Assembly: GCA_016860845.1 (NCBI GenBank)
Contig: BOKF01000015.1
Coordinates: 62,001 to 126,000, forward strand
DNA: 64,000 nucleotides
Direction of reading: 5' to 3'
Origin: Chloroflexota bacterium
GTDB lineage: Bacteria > Chloroflexota > Anaerolineae > 4572-78 > J111
A model generated the notes under the pieces. The model had not been told where the DNA came from and ran no database searches. It saw only the letters and a program-made list of their open reading frames with translations. The position numbers were made by a program, and so were the translations under genes. Every line of letters begins with the position of its first letter. The first letter of the stretch is position 1. Shown piece after piece: positions 30,601-38,061 of the stretch.

Positions 30601-30763
30601 GCCGCGAGCACTGCCTTCAGAGTGGCGTAGCTGGAGTGGTTTCACCGAAATCGAGATGGGCTTTGATGAGACAATGGCTCAAGAAGAAGCCAAGCGCTGC
30701 CTGCGCTGCGATTTAGAGTGGCTGGAGCGTATCGGTGAGCCAATTCCACAGCCAGAAAAGTAG
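27695..30763 (+). CDS. NuoF-GltD fusion flavoprotein
   Basis: A 1022-residue fusion of two dehydrogenase modules. Residues 1-100 are a thioredoxin-like domain with only three of four cluster cysteines (Cys11, Cys16, Cys52; Pro56 stands where the fourth is expected). Residues about 110-520 are NuoF with [26 protein letters not shown] and the [4Fe-4S] site ESCGKCTPCR...SLCGLGQ. From about 525 comes the Cys-rich N-terminal ferredoxin-type segment of GltD/NfnB proteins (CPAGVC, CVNECPAG, CGRVCPAFCEHKC), then FAD-binding VVGAGPAGLTAA (about 632) and NAD(P)-binding VIVGGGDVAIDSARS (about 763). This joins an NADH/FMN site to a likely NADPH/FAD site in one chain, so it may link H2 with both pyridine nucleotide pools, perhaps by flavin bifurcation. 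Confidence 0.9.
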   Translation: MKYYRSHILVCVDPECLTKGAHAIRHALEKELAAQGLNEEIQVLETSRLGGCASGPEIMVYPDEVHYSGLTVDDIPHLVKEHFLKGRVVDKLFAPLQEQLDEELGPPKPKEVRVVLRNCGQIDPENIEDYIAEDGYQALGKALSTMTPEQVIEEILASGLRGRGGAGFPTGKKWQFCRNAPGSPKYLICNADEGDPGAFMNRRVLEGDPHSVIEGMIIAAYAIGSSQGYIYCRAEYPVAVRTLNIAIKQARAFGLLGENILGSGFSFDLEVRMGAGAFVCGEETALMASIEGKRGEPRPRPPFPAVQGLWGKPTNINNVETYANVPQIILRGPAWFASMGTEKSKGTKTFAIAGDVKYSGLIEVPLGITLREVIYDVGGGIKDDKRFKAVQTGGPMGGCLPVEYLNMAVDYESLTAAGSIMGSGGMIVMDEDTCMVDIARFFMEFTQDESCGKCTPCRVGTKRILEILERICAGQGKDGDIETLEMLCRQIKSTSLCGLGQGAPNPVESTLKHFRAEYEAHIYEKRCPAGVCQTLVRAPCVNECPAGVDSPAYLALVTQGRYTEGLAIHREANPFALVCGRVCPAFCEHKCRRGRVDQPIAIRLVKRFMADRFYAEEWTPTRLAPPKDKKIAVVGAGPAGLTAALDLSRQGYSVTIFEKMLQPGGMMTYGIPSYRLPREPLFAEINHIRRAGVDIRCNQELGRDFTLETLKEDGYAATILALGAHKSQRLAIPGEDKMGVYHGVKFLRDIAMNRSPNVDGQRVVIVGGGDVAIDSARSAWRLGAAEVHVVYRREEADMPAHREEIEAAKEEGVQFHFLTNPMAVLGYATVTGIRLQRQTLGEFDSSGRRRPKLIARSEFDLACDIIIPAIGQTTDFDWMQDNSIETVRVSTFKVGQALETTLPSVFAAGDAVLGPASVIHAVAQGHKVALSVEQWLTTGKLERTVYKSRRHDIPLYVNMANYAHSLRPVPRALPSEWRSWSGFTEIEMGFDETMAQEEAKRCLRCDLEWLERIGEPIPQPEK

Positions 30764-30783
30764 CGGTTTGGAAATATAAATAG

Positions 30784-30820
30784 CAATCTTGTTCCCAAAC
30801 TCGGTTTGGGAGCAAGATTG
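30784..30820. repeat. Dispersed palindrome, copy 2
   Basis: Arms CAATCTTGTTCCCAAAC and GTTTGGGAGCAAGATTG, with a three-base loop and one G-U pair, form a 17-bp hairpin just after the fusion gene. The arm core matches the palindromes at 10233 and 56088. This copy has a much shorter loop. Confidence 0.65.
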
Positions 30821-30838
30821 TATAAAGCTTTAGAAAAT

Positions 30839-31501
30839 ATGAAATTACCTTTTACCGTTGAACAGTTTTTTGAAATATTCGCCCAGTATAACCGGGACGT
30901 TTGGCCGATACAGGGGGTGATTTATGTTCTGGCCATCGCAGCCCTGGTTTTGGCCCTCAGAGAAACCAAGTATTCGAACCGAGTGATCAGTACGATTTTG
31001 GCCTTCTTGTGGTTGTGGATTGGACTGGTTTATCACCTGGGCTATTTCAGCGCAATTAATGGCGCTGCATACGTTTTTGGAGGATTGTTCATCATTCAGG
31101 CGGGCCTGTTCTTGATCACAGGTACGCTGAAGCAAATGTTGTGGTTCCGATTTCACCCCAATAGCTACGCCATCGTCGGGGCGCTGTTCATTCTCTACGG
31201 TCTGGTGATTTACCCTGTGCTGGGCTACTTTCTGGGGCATCGCTATCCCCACGCCCCAACATTTGGTTTGCCCTGCCCAACCACCATTTTTACTTTTGGC
31301 TTGTTACTGTGGACAGATAAAAGAATTCCCAAATATTTGCTCATCATCCCTGTTCTCTGGTCAATCATTGGCTTGTCTGCGGCTCTACAACTGGGTGTTT
31401 GGGAAGATGTGGCGCTCTTCATAACAGGGGTAGCCACGCCGGTTATGATTTACTATCGGGATATGCGTGAAGCTGAGCTAGTGCATCGGCTTGGCTTTTA
31501 A
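30839..31501 (+). CDS. DUF6064-like multi-span membrane protein
   Basis: A 220-residue integral membrane protein with about six or seven hydrophobic helices. The N-terminus KLPFTVEQFFEIFAQYNRDVWP resembles the DUF6064 family, of unknown function. The ATG at 30839 is chosen since the upstream TTG at 30806 lies inside the hairpin. It is the only membrane protein in an otherwise soluble hydrogenase operon. It may be a membrane anchor or an unrelated insertion; nothing in the sequence shows ion-pump residues of complex I. Confidence 0.6.
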   Translation: MKLPFTVEQFFEIFAQYNRDVWPIQGVIYVLAIAALVLALRETKYSNRVISTILAFLWLWIGLVYHLGYFSAINGAAYVFGGLFIIQAGLFLITGTLKQMLWFRFHPNSYAIVGALFILYGLVIYPVLGYFLGHRYPHAPTFGLPCPTTIFTFGLLLWTDKRIPKYLLIIPVLWSIIGLSAALQLGVWEDVALFITGVATPVMIYYRDMREAELVHRLGF

Positions 31502-31546
31502 CGATCCAGTTCAAATACGTCGAAAATTCTTACAAGGAGGTAAGAT

Positions 31547-32047
31547 ATGGCAGTTGAGGGTAACGAAAATCGGTCGAATATCCCTTCCATTGTTCAAGCG
31601 GCCATGGCCCAGCATGGAGCTACCGCTGAAGCACTCATTCCAATCCTAACTGAAGTGAATCAAAAACTCGGTTACCTGCCGGCTGACGCTATGACCGAGG
31701 TCAGCCGGTTGCTGCGGCTACCAAGCAGCCAACTTGTGGCAGTAGCCAGTTTTTATCGGATGTTGTCTACCAAGCCGCGCGGCAAGCATGTGATCCAGTT
31801 TTGCGAAAGCGCACCCTGCCATGTGATGGGCGGCCGGCGGGTATGGCGGGTGCTGGGTGAGGAACTGGGTCTCAATCCGGGCGAAACCAGCGCTGATGGG
31901 CAATGGACTCTGCTGGCGGCCAGTTGTCCGGGCTTGTGTGGGGTTGGGCCAGTGATGATGGTGGACGACGACCTCTATGGTAATGTCACACCGGAGCGTA
32001 TCCCCGAAATATTAGCCCGATATCGGGAAGTAGTCAAGGAGGCTTGA
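31547..32047 (+). CDS. NuoE-like [2Fe-2S] subunit, third copy
   Basis: A 166-residue NuoE protein with ligands Cys86 and Cys91 (CESAPC) and Cys127 and Cys131 (CPGLC), a variant close to the complex I NuoE pattern. AAGGAGG lies upstream of the ATG. It overlaps closely with the following nuoF (one base between stop and start), beginning a nuoE-nuoF-nuoG-hoxY-hoxH set that is complete as an NAD(H)-linked hydrogenase on its own. Confidence 0.9.
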   Translation: MAVEGNENRSNIPSIVQAAMAQHGATAEALIPILTEVNQKLGYLPADAMTEVSRLLRLPSSQLVAVASFYRMLSTKPRGKHVIQFCESAPCHVMGGRRVWRVLGEELGLNPGETSADGQWTLLAASCPGLCGVGPVMMVDDDLYGNVTPERIPEILARYREVVKEA

Positions 32048-32048
32048 A

Positions 32049-33692
32049 ATGAAGACAATCCGGTCAATGGTCTTGGTCTCAAGTGATCCTGAAAGTATGG
32101 CGCGGGGAGCATCCGCAGTTTATCAAAATTTGCAGGAACAAATTCGGAAATTTGGCCTGCAAGACGAGGTGACGGTAACCATGACCGGCGAGGTTGGCCG
32201 GCATGACGCACTGCCGCTCGTCATTGTTTATCCTGAAGCGGTCATTTATGGACCGGTCAAGCCCGCCGATGTGCCTATCCTGGTCGAAGAACATCTTTAT
32301 AAAGGTCGGATAGCCGCAGGGCTGCAAGCCACAGCCAAAGAATTATCAGGGCGGATTGCCTGGTTATCGGCCCGCAAGGGGACGCTGCCAGCAGAGCAAA
32401 GGATTGTCTTGCAGCGAGCTGGCTTGATTGACCCCGAGGACATCGAGGATTACATCCTGCATGATGGCTATGAAGCGCTCGGCAAAGCCCTGACCCAGAT
32501 GTCGCCCAGTGAAGTGATTGAGGAAGTTATCAACTCAGGGTTGCGGGGCCGGGGTGGAGCCGGTTTTCCCACCGGTCAGAAATGGCGCATGGTGGCCCAG
32601 GTGGATAACTACCCCAAATATATTATTTGCAACGCCGACGAGAGCGAGCCTGGTACGTTTAAAGATCGCCTGGTGTTGGAAGGGGACCCCCACAGTATCA
32701 TTGAGGCGATGACCGTGGCGGCTTATGCTGTCGGCGCTAGAGAAGGGTATGTTTATATTCGTGGAGAGTACAAACTGGCCCAGGCCCGGCTAGCCAAAGC
32801 CCTGGAGCAGGCCCGGACACTGGGTTTTTTGGGTGAAAATATTTTCGGCAGCGATTTTAGCTTCGATATTCACGTTCATCCCGGTGCAGGGGCCTACATC
32901 TGTGGTGAGGAGACTGCCTTAATTGAATCCATCGAGGGCAAGCGAGGCGAACCGCGCGCTCGGCCGCCATACCCGACGACCTCCGGTTTGTGGGGTAAAC
33001 CCACCGTCGTCAACAATGTAGAAACGCTGGCTAACGTACCGGCCATCATTCGTAATGGGGCGGCCTGGTTCCGGAGCTTTGGAACCAAGAGCAGTCCTGG
33101 CACTAAAGTTTATACTATTTTGGGCAATGTCAACGTGACGGGTCTGATTGAAGTACCCATGGGCATCACCTTACGTGAGGTGATCGCCATTTATGCCAAG
33201 GGGATGAAGAACGGCGCTACCTTTAAGCTGGCGCAAACCGGCGGCTCCAGCGGCTCGATCATTCCGGCCAGTTTGCAAGATACACCGATGGATTACGACT
33301 CCTACAATAGGGCCGGGGTATCATTGGGGTCAGGGGCGCTGCTTATTTGTGATGAAGATATCTGTGTGGTGGACTTGGCCCGGGTTTTGTTGAACTTTTT
33401 TGCTGAGGAAAGTTGTGGTAAATGTACACCCTGCCGGGTTGGTGGCCAGCGTGCCCGCCAGATTTTGACTAACTTATCTGAAGGTGTGGGTAAATTCAGC
33501 GATCTGGACGACCTGGAAAAACTGGCGGCAAACCTGTTCCAGCTATCCAACTGCGGCCTAGGACAGACGGCTGGTGTGCCCATTCGTGATATTCTCAGAT
33601 ATTTCCGGGCTGAAGTTGAAGCCCACATTCGCTTGAAAGTTTGTCCAACCGGCGTGTGTCCCATGAGTGGCCGGCGCATCAGAGTAGTATAA
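32049..33692 (+). CDS. NuoF-like diaphorase subunit with cysteine-free N-terminal domain
   Basis: FMN/NADH subunit of 547 residues. Its N-terminal thioredoxin-like domain aligns with that of the NuoF-GltD fusion, but all ligand cysteines are gone: VSSDPES replaces VCVDPEC (Ser11, Ser16) and no cysteine lies near residue 50. The NuoF core is intact: [26 protein letters not shown] and the [4Fe-4S] site ESCGKCTPCR...SNCGLGQ. The C-terminus has a short VCPTGVCP remnant of the segment that continues into GltD in the fusion protein. It forms a unit with the flanking NuoE and NuoG-like proteins. Confidence 0.9.
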   Translation: MKTIRSMVLVSSDPESMARGASAVYQNLQEQIRKFGLQDEVTVTMTGEVGRHDALPLVIVYPEAVIYGPVKPADVPILVEEHLYKGRIAAGLQATAKELSGRIAWLSARKGTLPAEQRIVLQRAGLIDPEDIEDYILHDGYEALGKALTQMSPSEVIEEVINSGLRGRGGAGFPTGQKWRMVAQVDNYPKYIICNADESEPGTFKDRLVLEGDPHSIIEAMTVAAYAVGAREGYVYIRGEYKLAQARLAKALEQARTLGFLGENIFGSDFSFDIHVHPGAGAYICGEETALIESIEGKRGEPRARPPYPTTSGLWGKPTVVNNVETLANVPAIIRNGAAWFRSFGTKSSPGTKVYTILGNVNVTGLIEVPMGITLREVIAIYAKGMKNGATFKLAQTGGSSGSIIPASLQDTPMDYDSYNRAGVSLGSGALLICDEDICVVDLARVLLNFFAEESCGKCTPCRVGGQRARQILTNLSEGVGKFSDLDDLEKLAANLFQLSNCGLGQTAGVPIRDILRYFRAEVEAHIRLKVCPTGVCPMSGRRIRVV

Positions 33693-33704
33693 AGGAGCAA
33701 ACAT

Positions 33705-35711
33705 ATGAGTGTCAAATTGACCATCAACGACAAAGAAATTGAAGTCCCGGCTGGAACGACCGTGCTGCGGGCCGCCCAAATGGCCGGTATTGACATCCCG
33801 ACATTGTGCGATCATCCCCATTTGACCCCGTATGGGGGTTGCCGGCTGTGTGTGGTAGAGGTAGAGGGAGTGCGAACCCTCCAACCCTCCTGCACCTTGC
33901 CGGTAAGTTCGGGTATGGTGGTGCGGACCGATACACCCAAAACCCGGGAGGCTCGCGAATTTGTGTTGACCCTGCTTTTCAGCGAGCGTAATCACTTTTG
34001 CATGTACTGCCAGATGAGCGGCGGCGATTGCGAACTGCAAAATGCGGCTTATGGCGAAGGGATGACCCATTGGCCGCTGCAGCCCAACTGGCAGCCCTAT
34101 CCCGTTGACGCCTCGCATAAGCACTTTGTTTTGGATCACAATCGTTGTATTTTATGCCGGCGTTGCGTCCGCGCCTGCAGCGAACTGGTTGGTAATTTTA
34201 CCCTGGGAATGCAAGAGCGCGGCGCGGCCAGTGTCCTGGTGGCCGATTTGGACATTCCTCTGGGCGAAAGCACCTGTGTATCTTGTGGGACGTGTCTACA
34301 AGTTTGTCCCACCGGCGCACTCATTGACCGGGTTAGCGCCTACCGAGGCCGAGAGACCGACGTTAAGCATATAACAAGTACATGCGCCGGTTGTAGTGTT
34401 GGCTGTGGTATTGAAATGATTGTCCGCGATAACCACCTGGTACGCATTGACGGTAATTGGGACGCTCCGGTAAATGAAGGAGTTTTATGCCAAAAGGGAC
34501 GCTTCCTCCCGCTCGAAGAAGAGCGCGAGCGCGTGCTAACTCCCCTGGTGCGCAAGAATGGGACCTTAAAGGCAGCCACTTGGGCCGAGGCATTCCAAGC
34601 TGTGGTCAGCCAATTGAAACCAATCATTGGCCAAAATGGTCACAGTGTGGCGGCAGTCGCTTCAACCCGGCTGCCCGTCGAAGCGCTGCACACGTTTAAG
34701 CAGCTTTTCGGGGAGAAGATTGGTGGTCAGATGGTTACCAGTGTTGAGGAGGGAGTAACCACGGCTCTAGCCGGCGCTGTGGCCCAGGAACTGGCGCAGC
34801 CGTTTGAGGGTAAACTTAATGCTTTGAAAACCGCAGATTGTGTGCTGGCTATTGGTACAGACCTGATTGACAATCATCAGGTAGCCGGTTTCTTTATCAA
34901 ACGCAACCTGCCGAAAGGGACCAAACTGATTGTCGTTGATCCAAATGATAATGACCTGCATGATTTGGCCGATTTTTCGTTGCGGCCCAAGAAAGGGTCT
35001 GATTACGACCTGTTGCTGGGGCTGATGGCCGAGATTAGCCAATTGGCTGTCAAGCGAGGGGAGCCAGCCCAGCCAGTTGATCTCTCGAAATATAGGCCGA
35101 GTGAGGTTAGCCGCGCCACCGGTATCCCGGCTGAAACGATCAAGGCAGTGGCTCAATTGTTGGCTTCGGCCAAGAACCCTGCTTTTGTCTATGGCAAAGG
35201 CATCACCCGGGGCGGCTTCCCAACCGTGTTAAAGGCTTTGTTGGACCTGGCTCGTCTGGTAGGGGCGCTGGATGCCGAACATTCCGGGGTTCTCAGTGTG
35301 AAAGGCGAGGCCAATAGTTTGGCAGCTTATCAATATGGGTTGGATAAAACGTTTGAGGCTAAGGATCAGCAAGTGGTTTATCTCGCTCTCGGCGATGATT
35401 ACATCAGCGAACGACTCATCCGGCGAATAGAAAAAGTTCCCTTTAAGATTGTGCAGGCCAGCTATGTTTCTCCAGCGACAGCCATAGCCGATGTCGTTCT
35501 CCCGGTGGAGATGTGGGCCGAACAAGAGGGCCATTACCTCAACCTGGAAGGCCGGCTGCAAGAAGTTCATCGCGGCCTGACCCCGCCGGAAGAAGTTCGT
35601 TCCCACGTGGACATTCTGGAAGCGATTGCTGCCCAATTAGATTTTAGCGTGGACCCAGGTTGGCGTGATGAATTGGGAAAACGCATTCCGATGAATGTGA
35701 TTGTCGCGTAA
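33705..35711 (+). CDS. NuoG-like iron-sulfur/molybdopterin-fold subunit
   Basis: A 668-residue subunit that takes the place of HoxU in the second hydrogenase. Visible cluster sites: [2Fe-2S] Cys35/46/49/63; His97 with Cys99/102/109; [4Fe-4S] Cys148/151/154/158 and Cys191/194/197/201; and a further [4Fe-4S] Cys227/230/234/262 at the start of the molybdopterin-oxidoreductase fold. The C-terminal 400 residues follow that fold, but no Cys or selenocysteine is seen at the metal-ligand position of formate dehydrogenases, so it looks like the inactive NuoG form. It bridges NuoEF and HoxYH. A degenerate formate dehydrogenase alpha chain is the alternative. Confidence 0.85.
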   Translation: MSVKLTINDKEIEVPAGTTVLRAAQMAGIDIPTLCDHPHLTPYGGCRLCVVEVEGVRTLQPSCTLPVSSGMVVRTDTPKTREAREFVLTLLFSERNHFCMYCQMSGGDCELQNAAYGEGMTHWPLQPNWQPYPVDASHKHFVLDHNRCILCRRCVRACSELVGNFTLGMQERGAASVLVADLDIPLGESTCVSCGTCLQVCPTGALIDRVSAYRGRETDVKHITSTCAGCSVGCGIEMIVRDNHLVRIDGNWDAPVNEGVLCQKGRFLPLEEERERVLTPLVRKNGTLKAATWAEAFQAVVSQLKPIIGQNGHSVAAVASTRLPVEALHTFKQLFGEKIGGQMVTSVEEGVTTALAGAVAQELAQPFEGKLNALKTADCVLAIGTDLIDNHQVAGFFIKRNLPKGTKLIVVDPNDNDLHDLADFSLRPKKGSDYDLLLGLMAEISQLAVKRGEPAQPVDLSKYRPSEVSRATGIPAETIKAVAQLLASAKNPAFVYGKGITRGGFPTVLKALLDLARLVGALDAEHSGVLSVKGEANSLAAYQYGLDKTFEAKDQQVVYLALGDDYISERLIRRIEKVPFKIVQASYVSPATAIADVVLPVEMWAEQEGHYLNLEGRLQEVHRGLTPPEEVRSHVDILEAIAAQLDFSVDPGWRDELGKRIPMNVIVA

Positions 35712-35793
35712 TGCCTGATGACAGGTAAAAATTTTCGCTTTGCGCTTTACACGTCAGAGATAAGATTCCCGTTTGTGGAAAGGAAGAATTGAC

Positions 35794-36336
35794 ATGGCAA
35801 AACCTAAAGTTTCAAGTGATTGGCTGGCGGCTTGTGCCGGCTGCCATATGTCGTTGCTGGATATTGATGAACGCATTATCGCCCTGACGGAACTGGCCGA
35901 TATTCGGGCTACGCCTATTACCGATCTCAAAGAGCCGGATGAAAGTGGCGTGGATGTCGGCATTTTGACCGGGGCGGTCAACACTACCACCAACGAAGAA
36001 GTTGCTGTGCGGATGCGCCAACGCTGCAAAACCCTGGTTGCTCTGGGTGATTGTGCGGTGTTTGGTGGCGTGGTGGCCATGCGCAACTTCTTTAAGCTGG
36101 AAGATGCGCTCCGCCGAGCCTACATCGAAACCGAAAGTACCGACGGCCAAGGGAAGATTCCAAGCAGTCCCGAACTGGGTGTGCCCACCGAAGTGAGGGC
36201 TGTGGGTGAAGTGGTGAACGTGGATATCTGTGTTCCCGGTTGTCCGCCTGATGCCGATGTGATTTTCTATGCTCTAAGCGAACTGGCTCAGGGACGCAAG
36301 CCGGAACTTAAAGGTGATAAGCTGCATTGGCACTAA
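35794..36336 (+). CDS. hoxY: [NiFe] hydrogenase small subunit HoxY, second copy
   Basis: A 180-residue small subunit with proximal [4Fe-4S] ligands Cys14 and Cys17 (CAGC), Cys87 (GDCAV) and Cys150 (PGCPPD). No export signal. The ATG at 35794 has AGGAAG upstream; an earlier in-frame start at 35773 is less likely. It is clearly related to the first HoxY but not a recent copy, since much of the middle differs. It is followed by its large subunit. Confidence 0.93.
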   Translation: MAKPKVSSDWLAACAGCHMSLLDIDERIIALTELADIRATPITDLKEPDESGVDVGILTGAVNTTTNEEVAVRMRQRCKTLVALGDCAVFGGVVAMRNFFKLEDALRRAYIETESTDGQGKIPSSPELGVPTEVRAVGEVVNVDICVPGCPPDADVIFYALSELAQGRKPELKGDKLHWH

Positions 36337-36363
36337 TTAGTAGCCAGCCGTCAGTAGTCAGAG

Positions 36364-36382
36364 GTCAGAAGTCTTTTCTGAC
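36364..36382 (+). repeat. Intercistronic hairpin hoxY2-hoxH2
   Basis: GTCAGAA and TTCTGAC form a seven-base stem with a five-base loop inside a longer, imperfect inverted array of GTCAG/CTGAC words (about 36349-36405). This is the same position as the 22-bp palindrome in operon 1, though the sequence is unrelated. Confidence 0.45.
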
Positions 36383-36424
36383 GACTGGCGACTGATATCT
36401 GACTGCTCCGAATGGAGGATAATA

Positions 36425-37852
36425 ATGTCTGCACAAAAGATTACGATTGAGCCGGTAACACGGATTGAAGGGCACGCTAAGGTGACGGTTCACCTGGATG
36501 AGGCCGGTGAGGTGGATCAGGCCGTCTTTCATGTCAACGAATTTAGAGGTTTTGAGAAGTTCTGCGAAGGGCGAGTTTACTTTGAGATGCCGATGATTAC
36601 CCCGCGCATTTGCGGCATTTGTCCGGTAAGTCATCACTTGGCTGCGGCCAAAGCCTGTGATGAGTTAACGGGTGCGCCGCCACCACGCCCGGCGCAACTG
36701 CTGCGTGAATTGATGCACATGGGCCAGATCATCCAGAGCCACGGCATGCATTTTTTTGAACTGGCCGGCCCTGACTTGTTGCTAGGCTTTGACGCCGACC
36801 CGGCCGTCCGTAATGTGGTAGGCTTGATTCAGGCTAATCCTGACCTGGCAGTTCGAGCCGTCCAACTCCGCAAATTTGGTCAGGAAATTATTCGCACGCT
36901 TGGTGGACGCAAGGTCCATCCTAATTTTGCCATTCCTGGAGGTGTTAACAAAGCCTTAAAAACGGCTGAACGGGATGCCATCCTGGCGGGTGCGGATGAC
37001 GCTATCGCCACGCTCCAAATTGGACTCTCGATTATCAAAGATTGGGTGGCTAAGAATCAGGAAGATGTCAATAAATTTGCGGTCTTTTCTTCCGGCTATT
37101 TTGGCCTGGTTACGTCCGAAGGTGGTTTGGAGCTGTATGATGGCCCCTGCCGCTTGATCGATTCCGCCGGAAAGCTGCTGGAACAGTTTGAGGGCCGTAA
37201 TTATCTGGATTATATCGCCGAGCATGTCGAGGATTGGTCTTATCTTAAGTTCCCCTATTACAAAAAGATAGGCTGGCCAGGGGGGGTCTATCGGGTGGGG
37301 CCGCTGGGCCGCTTGAATGTAGCCCAGAAAACGGGCACACCCCTGGCCGAGGTAGAACTGAAGCAGTTCAAGGCGCTAAACAACGGCAAACCGGTTGAAA
37401 ATACGCTTTATTACCACTACGCCCGCTTGATCGAGGCTCTTTTCGCCGCCGAGAAAGTCAAACTGCTGCTGGATGATCCTGATGTTCTCAGCCAAGACAT
37501 CCTGAACACACGCCAGGAGTTTAAAGGAGAAGGGGTTGGTGTTATCGAAGCGCCACGGGGAACCCTTTTCCACCATTACTGGACTAATGGGGACGGGAAA
37601 CTGGAGCGAGTCAATCTGATTGTGGCGACGGGGCACAACAACTGGGCCATGAGCAAAGCCGTGGACAGTGTGGCTAAAACCTATATTCACGGAAAAGTTG
37701 AAGAGGGCATGCTCAATCGGGTCGAGGCGGCTATCCGCGCCTATGATCCCTGCCTATCTTGCTCCACCCACGCTGTAGGCCAGATGCCAATCATTGTTGA
37801 GGTGGTTGACGCTGCCGGTGTGGTGGTCAATACGCTTAGGCGGGATGGGTAA
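36425..37852 (+). CDS. hoxH: [NiFe] hydrogenase large subunit HoxH, second copy
   Basis: Catalytic subunit of 475 residues with Ni-Fe ligands Cys63 and Cys66 ([10 protein letters not shown]) and Cys443 and Cys446 (DPCLSCSTH). A 26-residue C-terminal peptide beginning AVGQMP follows His449 and would be removed in maturation. It keeps the TRIEGHAK and [11 protein letters not shown] stretches shared with the first HoxH. GGAGGA precedes the ATG closely. With NuoEFG-like partners it forms a second, distinct NAD(P)-linked hydrogenase. Confidence 0.95.
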   Translation: MSAQKITIEPVTRIEGHAKVTVHLDEAGEVDQAVFHVNEFRGFEKFCEGRVYFEMPMITPRICGICPVSHHLAAAKACDELTGAPPPRPAQLLRELMHMGQIIQSHGMHFFELAGPDLLLGFDADPAVRNVVGLIQANPDLAVRAVQLRKFGQEIIRTLGGRKVHPNFAIPGGVNKALKTAERDAILAGADDAIATLQIGLSIIKDWVAKNQEDVNKFAVFSSGYFGLVTSEGGLELYDGPCRLIDSAGKLLEQFEGRNYLDYIAEHVEDWSYLKFPYYKKIGWPGGVYRVGPLGRLNVAQKTGTPLAEVELKQFKALNNGKPVENTLYYHYARLIEALFAAEKVKLLLDDPDVLSQDILNTRQEFKGEGVGVIEAPRGTLFHHYWTNGDGKLERVNLIVATGHNNWAMSKAVDSVAKTYIHGKVEEGMLNRVEAAIRAYDPCLSCSTHAVGQMPIIVEVVDAAGVVVNTLRRDG

Positions 37853-37863
37853 AAACCCATTGC

Positions 37864-37900
37864 GTGTGTTGCATTTTCCCTTATGGAAGATGCAACACAC
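37864..37900 (+). repeat. Long hairpin after hoxH2
   Basis: GTGTGTTGCAT and ATGCAACACAC form a perfect 11-bp stem that extends inward (TTTCC / GGAAG, one G-U pair) to 16 bp with a five-base loop. It starts 11 bases after the hoxH2 stop, comparable in place to the hairpin after hoxH1. No T-run follows. Confidence 0.6.
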
Positions 37901-37923
37901 ACAAGTTTGGAAAGCAATACTGA

Positions 37924-38040
37924 TTGATATCGAAAAGTTTGGTCCTCGGCTACGGCAACCTTGGCCGGGAAGACGATGGGGTCGCCTGGCACATTCTACA
38001 AGATCATACTATCCAGATAAATATCCTAACCTTAAATAAA
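37924..38040 (+). pseudogene. Relic of a hydrogenase maturation protease
   Basis: The frame here reads LVLGYGNLGREDDGVAWHIL, which matches the first 20 or so residues of the complete protease encoded at 38681 (LIIGYGNPDREDDGVAWHVL) and of this family generally, then loses similarity within about 15 codons. Only about 35 codons remain, and the frame runs on into the CBS-pair gene. It sits where a protease gene is expected after hoxH2, so the original gene was probably deleted to this stub. Confidence 0.7.
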
Positions 38041-38061
38041 AAAGTGCTTAAGGAGGGAATC

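Noticed and set aside
33705..35711. Formate dehydrogenase alpha subunit
   Set aside because: The N-terminal iron-sulfur layout fits, but no catalytic Cys or Sec is seen and the gene lies between nuoF and hoxY.
37924..38061. N-terminal extension of the CBS-pair protein
   Set aside because: The in-frame upstream part is a protease stub; the ATG at 38062 has a strong AGGAGGGA and the family start.
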